A stretch of DNA of 8,476 nt from Pontimonas sp. (lineage in GTDB: Bacteria; Actinomycetota; Actinomycetes; Actinomycetales; Microbacteriaceae): positions 1-8,476 of the forward strand of contig JALQXU010000037.1 of the NCBI GenBank assembly GCA_023263045.1, written 5' to 3'. The notes below the pieces were generated by a model. The model had not been told where the DNA came from and did no database searches. It saw only the letters and a list, made by a program, of their open reading frames with translations. Shown here one piece after another: positions 5,956-8,476 of the stretch. The first letter of the stretch is position 1; the number at the start of each line of letters is the position of its first letter. Made by a program: the position numbers and the translations under genes.

Positions 5956-7710
5956 GTGAACACTAACGCGCCAGGAGCCTGGACTGGTCGCCTTCTGGGT
6001 GGCAGGTACGAAGTGCGCGAGATTATCGGTCGCGGTGGCATGGCCGATGTCTATCTCGGTGTTGACGCGAGGCTTGGCCGCCAGGTAGCACTGAAGATTC
6101 TCAAGTCTGCCCTCTCCTCTGACCCCACGTTCCGAAACCGTTTCCGTCTGGAAGCAATGTCGGCTTCCAAAATGTCTCACCCCTCCATCGTTCGCGTCTT
6201 CGATGCGGGGGATGAAGAAAACGGCCCCGCGGGAGAGACTCCTCCGGGGAGCACCACCCCCTACATCGTCATGGAGCATGTCGAGGGGCATCTGCTCAGC
6301 ACCCTCATGCGCCAGGGCAAGCTCGAAGAACGCCACATCTTGAAAGTCGCCGACGGGGTACTGACCGCACTCGAGGTGTCTCACAAGGCGGGGCTCGTTC
6401 ACCGCGATATCAAGCCAGCGAACATCATGATCTCCGAGGATGGCACTGTCAAAGTCATGGACTTTGGTATCGCCAGGGCTGTGAGTGATGCCACGGGAAA
6501 CCTCGAACAAACCACTTCGATTCTGGGCACAGCGCTCTATATCTCGCCTGAACAGGCCAAAGGCGAAGAGCCGGACACTCGCACGGACCTGTATTCGCTC
6601 GGTGTGGTGATGTATGAATTACTCGCCGGGGCGCCTCCCTTCACGTCGGAGTCCCCCGTTTCGATCGCGTACAAGCACATCAGCGAAGAACCTACGCCTC
6701 TACGAGAAGTCAACCCAAACGTCTCAGAAGACGTCGCGCTGATCGTTGAGGCTGCGATGAAGAAGGAGCTGGCCGAGCGATTCCCGACAGCTCAAGCTTT
6801 CCGGGCCGCCATTGAAGATGTCGCTCAGGGGCGTCCACCGAAGCTTCCGACTCCGGGGGCACGAGTTCGCGTGGAACCCGCTGTCACCGGAAGCGTTCCG
6901 CAAGCCACGGTGGAGCCTGAGTATCGCCAGCCAGTGGAAGGCTTCGAGATTTTCGAATCTCGGGGAATCAAATCCCAGAGTGTTCCGACTCTGGCCATTG
7001 GGATGGGCTCGGTCCTCGCGGTGTTGTTCGTCATTGGCGTTGTGCTCTGGGTATTCACCCTCAACCCCGCCACCACGGCCACTACCGCCGCACCCGCAGT
7101 TCCCGCTCTGGTCAACCAAACAGAGGGTGTGGCAACACAGACCATTTCGGCCCTCGGGCTCACACCCGATGTCGAGTACGAAGCGAACGAGATGATTCCG
7201 GAAGGAATTGTCATCGAAACCTTCCCCGAGGAGGGAACCCGCGTTGCACCGGGTGAGCCGGTCAGGATCGTGGTCTCGAGCGGGATTGCGCGTTTTGATT
7301 TGCCCGATGTGCGCAATATCGATATCGAGGAGGCAACCGCACTCCTCGAAGAACGCGGTCTCGTTATCGAGGCGATCGTCGACACCTACTCACCGAGCCT
7401 TGAAGAGGGTCTGGTCATGGCGACCACGCCCCAACCAGATACCCCTGTGAGACCAGGTGACGCCATCACCGTCACCATCTCCAATGGCAAGGTTCTCGTT
7501 CCCAACGTTGTGGGCCTCACGGTAGGGGAGGCAAACCCGTTCCTGACCGGTCCCTCCATGCAACTCTCCGTGCGCCTCGAAATTGCGACGGACTGCATCG
7601 GTCAAACCGTGAAAAGTCAGTCTTTGTCTCCAGGAGAGCACCCCCAACGCTCGGAAATCACCCTCACCTACTGTGGAGCGGTCGCGACCGAAGATCCTGC
7701 TGGCGGCTAG
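5956..7710 (+). CDS. pknB: PASTA-domain Ser/Thr protein kinase PknB
   Basis: Essential-type receptor kinase (584 aa) whose PASTA repeats are thought to sense muropeptides or lipid II and whose kinase domain controls wall synthesis and division. Kinase domain about 18-290: IGRGGMADVYLG (24-35), Lys47 in VALKIL, Glu66, HRDIKPAN (149-156), DFG (169-171), SPE (197-199). A hinge insert (about residues 86-101, before PYIVMEHVEG) is shared with known PknB proteins and absent from the upstream kinase. A juxtamembrane linker (about 291-343) leads to a transmembrane helix at about 344-368. An Ala/Thr/Pro stalk follows, then three PASTA repeats at about 384-443, 446-512 and 513-574. The last is divergent and contains the only two cysteines of the protein (547, 573). 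Mycobacterial PknB has four PASTA repeats. In the activation loop Glu184 sits where I recall mycobacterial PknB having a phosphorylated Thr. The GTG start is supported by GAGG 5 nt upstream. Confidence 0.95.
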   Translation: MNTNAPGAWTGRLLGGRYEVREIIGRGGMADVYLGVDARLGRQVALKILKSALSSDPTFRNRFRLEAMSASKMSHPSIVRVFDAGDEENGPAGETPPGSTTPYIVMEHVEGHLLSTLMRQGKLEERHILKVADGVLTALEVSHKAGLVHRDIKPANIMISEDGTVKVMDFGIARAVSDATGNLEQTTSILGTALYISPEQAKGEEPDTRTDLYSLGVVMYELLAGAPPFTSESPVSIAYKHISEEPTPLREVNPNVSEDVALIVEAAMKKELAERFPTAQAFRAAIEDVAQGRPPKLPTPGARVRVEPAVTGSVPQATVEPEYRQPVEGFEIFESRGIKSQSVPTLAIGMGSVLAVLFVIGVVLWVFTLNPATTATTAAPAVPALVNQTEGVATQTISALGLTPDVEYEANEMIPEGIVIETFPEEGTRVAPGEPVRIVVSSGIARFDLPDVRNIDIEEATALLEERGLVIEAIVDTYSPSLEEGLVMATTPQPDTPVRPGDAITVTISNGKVLVPNVVGLTVGEANPFLTGPSMQLSVRLEIATDCIGQTVKSQSLSPGEHPQRSEITLTYCGAVATEDPAGG

Positions 7711-8309
7711 ACCCCAGCAACGCGTGGGCTCAGCGAGCGAGCAATCTCTGCTGCTCCGGTGAGACCGGTGACCTCGAGCCAATTGCCGATCATCGTGTAG
7801 CCGCCCTCGGTCAGCACTGATTCGGGGTGAAACTGAACGCCAAAGACGGGGGCGCTCTGGTGGTTGAGACCCATGATGACCCCTCCGGTGGTGCGAGCAG
7901 TCACGACTAGCTCATCGGGGACGGTCCCGTCGACGACGGCGAGGCTGTGATAGCGGGTGGCCTGAAACGACTCGGCAACGCCCTGGAAAAGCGTGCTTTC
8001 GTCGTGTGTCACCACGGAAGTCTTCCCGTGCATGAGCTCTTCCGCATGCGCCACGGTTGCTCCGAAAGCTTCTGCGATGGCTTGATGGCCTGCCTCTTTG
8101 ACGATGGCAATCGATACTCCGGCATCTGCAGGAGTGCCTGGTCCTGGGGACACCAGGATGCCGTCATAGCGAGAAACGAGGTCTGGGACCTCGTCCGCAC
8201 TCACATCGTCATTGCGAATGACATCAGTAGTTGCACCCAGCTGGTGAAGGTACCCGTTGAGTGTGTAGACAAAGCTGTCGTAGTTATCGACAACCAGAAT
8301 GTGAGTCAT
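7707..8309 (-). CDS. trpG: TrpG/PabA-type glutamine amidotransferase lacking the catalytic-Cys segment
   Basis: Class I glutamine amidotransferase subunit of anthranilate or aminodeoxychorismate synthase. The normal role is to hydrolyse glutamine and pass ammonia to the TrpE/PabB subunit for tryptophan or folate synthesis. In this 200-residue protein I see VVDNYDSFVY (6-15), the oxyanion-region ILVSPGPGTP (51-60), GHQAIAEAFGATV (74-86), HGKTS (94-98), TRYHSL (118-123) and VQFHPESVLTEGG (158-170). His161 and Glu163 of the triad are present. The usual PLLGVCLG strand-elbow is missing: KEA (71-73) runs straight into GHQ. About 12 residues including the nucleophilic cysteine are absent, in frame, so glutaminase activity is not expected as read. 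This could be a true lesion, a non-catalytic ammonia-dependent subunit, or an assembly error. The ATG at 8309-8307 is preceded by GAGGAGAGG. Location beside pknB is typical of actinobacteria. trpG versus pabA cannot be settled here. Confidence 0.88.
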   Translation of the reverse strand: MTHILVVDNYDSFVYTLNGYLHQLGATTDVIRNDDVSADEVPDLVSRYDGILVSPGPGTPADAGVSIAIVKEAGHQAIAEAFGATVAHAEELMHGKTSVVTHDESTLFQGVAESFQATRYHSLAVVDGTVPDELVVTARTTGGVIMGLNHQSAPVFGVQFHPESVLTEGGYTMIGNWLEVTGLTGAAEIARSLSPRVAGV

Positions 8310-8320
8310 GTGCGGGGGTT

Positions 8321-8328
8321 CCTCTCCT
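8321..8328 (-). promoter_or_regulatory. Ribosome binding site for trpG (AGGAGAGG)
   Basis: Read on the minus strand, AGGAGAGG lies 11 nt before the ATG at 8309. It is a strong purine-rich Shine-Dalgarno match with slightly long spacing and supports this start. There is no equivalent site before the divergent crgA. Confidence 0.65.
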
Positions 8329-8338
8329 CACCGCGCAC

Positions 8339-8344
8339 AGCCTA
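8339..8344 (-). promoter_or_regulatory. Possible -10 element for trpG (TAGGCT)
   Basis: On the minus strand TAGGCT fits the actinobacterial TANNNT -10 pattern. A start about 7 nt downstream would give a leader of roughly 22 nt that just includes the ribosome binding site at 8321-8328. I find no convincing -35 at the right distance, so this is tentative. Confidence 0.3.
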
Positions 8345-8357
8345 TCAAGCCGACTCC

Positions 8358-8376
8358 GGGGGATAGTTGTGCCCCC
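8358..8376. repeat. Short inverted repeat G5-N9-C5 in the trpG/crgA intergenic region
   Basis: GGGGG (8358-8362) and CCCCC (8372-8376) flank a 9-nt centre, ATAGTTGTG. The left arm precedes, and the right arm overlaps by one base, the proposed -35 of crgA. It could be an operator or a weak hairpin. The arms are homopolymers in a GC-rich genome, so chance is a fair explanation. Confidence 0.3.
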
Positions 8377-8394
8377 AGAGACCCCAGATAGACT
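8367..8394 (+). promoter_or_regulatory. Candidate promoter for a leaderless crgA transcript
   Basis: TTGTGC (8367-8372) and TAGACT (8389-8394) are separated by 16 nt and fit TTGNNN/TANNNT. The -10 ends 7 nt before the crgA ATG at 8402, so transcription would begin at or next to the start codon. No Shine-Dalgarno sequence is visible in GTCCGGC before the ATG, which agrees with a leaderless mRNA, a common form in actinobacteria. Confidence 0.5.
8373..8388. repeat. Tandem direct repeat CCCCAGA in the crgA promoter spacer
   Basis: CCCCAGA occurs at 8373-8379 and 8382-8388, with a 9-nt period, exactly filling the spacer between the proposed -35 and -10 of crgA. The period and placement suggest either a regulator site or a recent small duplication. 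No known regulator motif is recognised. Confidence 0.45.
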
Positions 8395-8401
8395 GTCCGG
8401 C

Positions 8402-8476
8402 ATGGCTAAGCAACCGCGCGATCCCATCTCCACCCGCTCCACCTACGAGGAGGGTGATGAGAACCCCGTCTGGTTC
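8402..8476 (+). CDS. crgA: Cell-division protein CrgA, N-terminal part (partial)
   Basis: The first 25 codons are in the window and the gene runs off the right edge. The peptide begins MAKQPRDPIS, continues with a polar, acidic stretch (YEEGDEN) and ends in NPVWF. That order, a short charged N-terminus followed by NPVWF(K) just before the first transmembrane helix, is the hallmark of CrgA, a small two-helix membrane protein of actinobacteria that interacts with FtsZ and septal PBPs and helps place or stabilise the divisome. Position next to the pkn cluster and divergent from trpG matches other actinobacteria. The transmembrane helices are outside the window. The start is the first in-frame ATG, 7 nt after a good -10, with no ribosome binding site. 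Confidence 0.85.
   Translation, partial: MAKQPRDPISTRSTYEEGDENPVWF

Larger units (their letters stand above)
1..7710 (+). other. Inferred operon fhaB-pstP-rodA-pbpA-pknA-pknB
   Basis: Six same-strand genes have gaps of 4, 4, -4, -4 and 32 nt. The two ATGA junctions (2784-2787, 4226-4229) suggest translational coupling. No gap is large enough for an internal promoter plus leader, although promoters inside coding sequence cannot be excluded. The order matches the well-known actinobacterial arrangement near the replication origin. The promoter must be left of the window. No intrinsic terminator follows pknB, since the convergent gene begins immediately. Confidence 0.85.

Noticed and set aside
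5932..6510. Minus-strand open frame of 192 codons opposite the pknB kinase domain
   Set aside because: Antisense shadow of conserved kinase motifs with no supporting ribosome site or domain.
7739..7756. GAGCA-N8-TGCTC inverted repeat just after pknB as a terminator
   Set aside because: Five-bp stem, 8-nt loop, no T-run on either strand, and it lies inside the trpG-type coding sequence.
8076..8105. A frameshift or pseudogene explanation for the trpG-type gene
   Set aside because: Both sides of the gap are in the same frame and align to family motifs, and there is no internal stop; an in-frame deletion describes it better, although loss of glutaminase function is still expected.
7947..8366. 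Plus-strand open frame of 139 codons opposite the trpG-type gene
   Set aside because: The minus-strand reading gives clear amidotransferase motifs; the plus-strand reading gives none.

Overview
The window carries the conserved actinobacterial cell-growth and Ser/Thr-kinase gene cluster. In order it holds fhaB (3' end only), pstP, rodA, pbpA, pknA and pknB on the plus strand, then a trpG/pabA-type gene on the minus strand, then the first 25 codons of crgA on the plus strand. Gene order, moderately high GC content and protein details (the PknB hinge insert, the CrgA 'NPVWF' motif) point to an actinobacterium. I infer Microbacteriaceae or a close relative from the general look of the proteins, but I cannot prove the family from this window.

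Bases 1-7710 look like one polycistronic unit. fhaB, pstP and rodA are separated by 4 nt each. pbpA and pknA each start inside an ATGA that overlaps the previous stop. pknB follows after 32 nt with its own GAGG site. The gene set forms one circuit. PknA and PknB are membrane kinases with extracellular sensor parts. PstP is the membrane phosphatase that reverses their action. FhaB is a phosphothreonine reader. RodA (SEDS glycosyltransferase) and PbpA (class B transpeptidase) are the paired peptidoglycan polymerase and crosslinker. No promoter for this operon is in the window; it should lie upstream of fhaB or further.

Bases 7707-8309 (minus) encode a class I glutamine amidotransferase of the TrpG/PabA type, convergent with pknB and sharing a CTAG that is the stop for both. 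This gene holds the strongest anomaly. The segment that normally carries the catalytic cysteine (the GVCLG-type nucleophile elbow) is cleanly missing, in frame, while the flanks and the His-Glu part of the triad are intact. Bases 8310-8401 are a short divergent intergenic region with a good promoter candidate for an apparently leaderless crgA, a tandem 7-nt repeat inside its spacer, and a weaker candidate for trpG.

I see no mobile element, CRISPR array, tRNA or rRNA, and no sign of a wholly new multi-gene system. The points worth a second look are the amidotransferase deletion, the unusual ectodomain of PknA, the activation loop of PknB, and the crgA/trpG control region.
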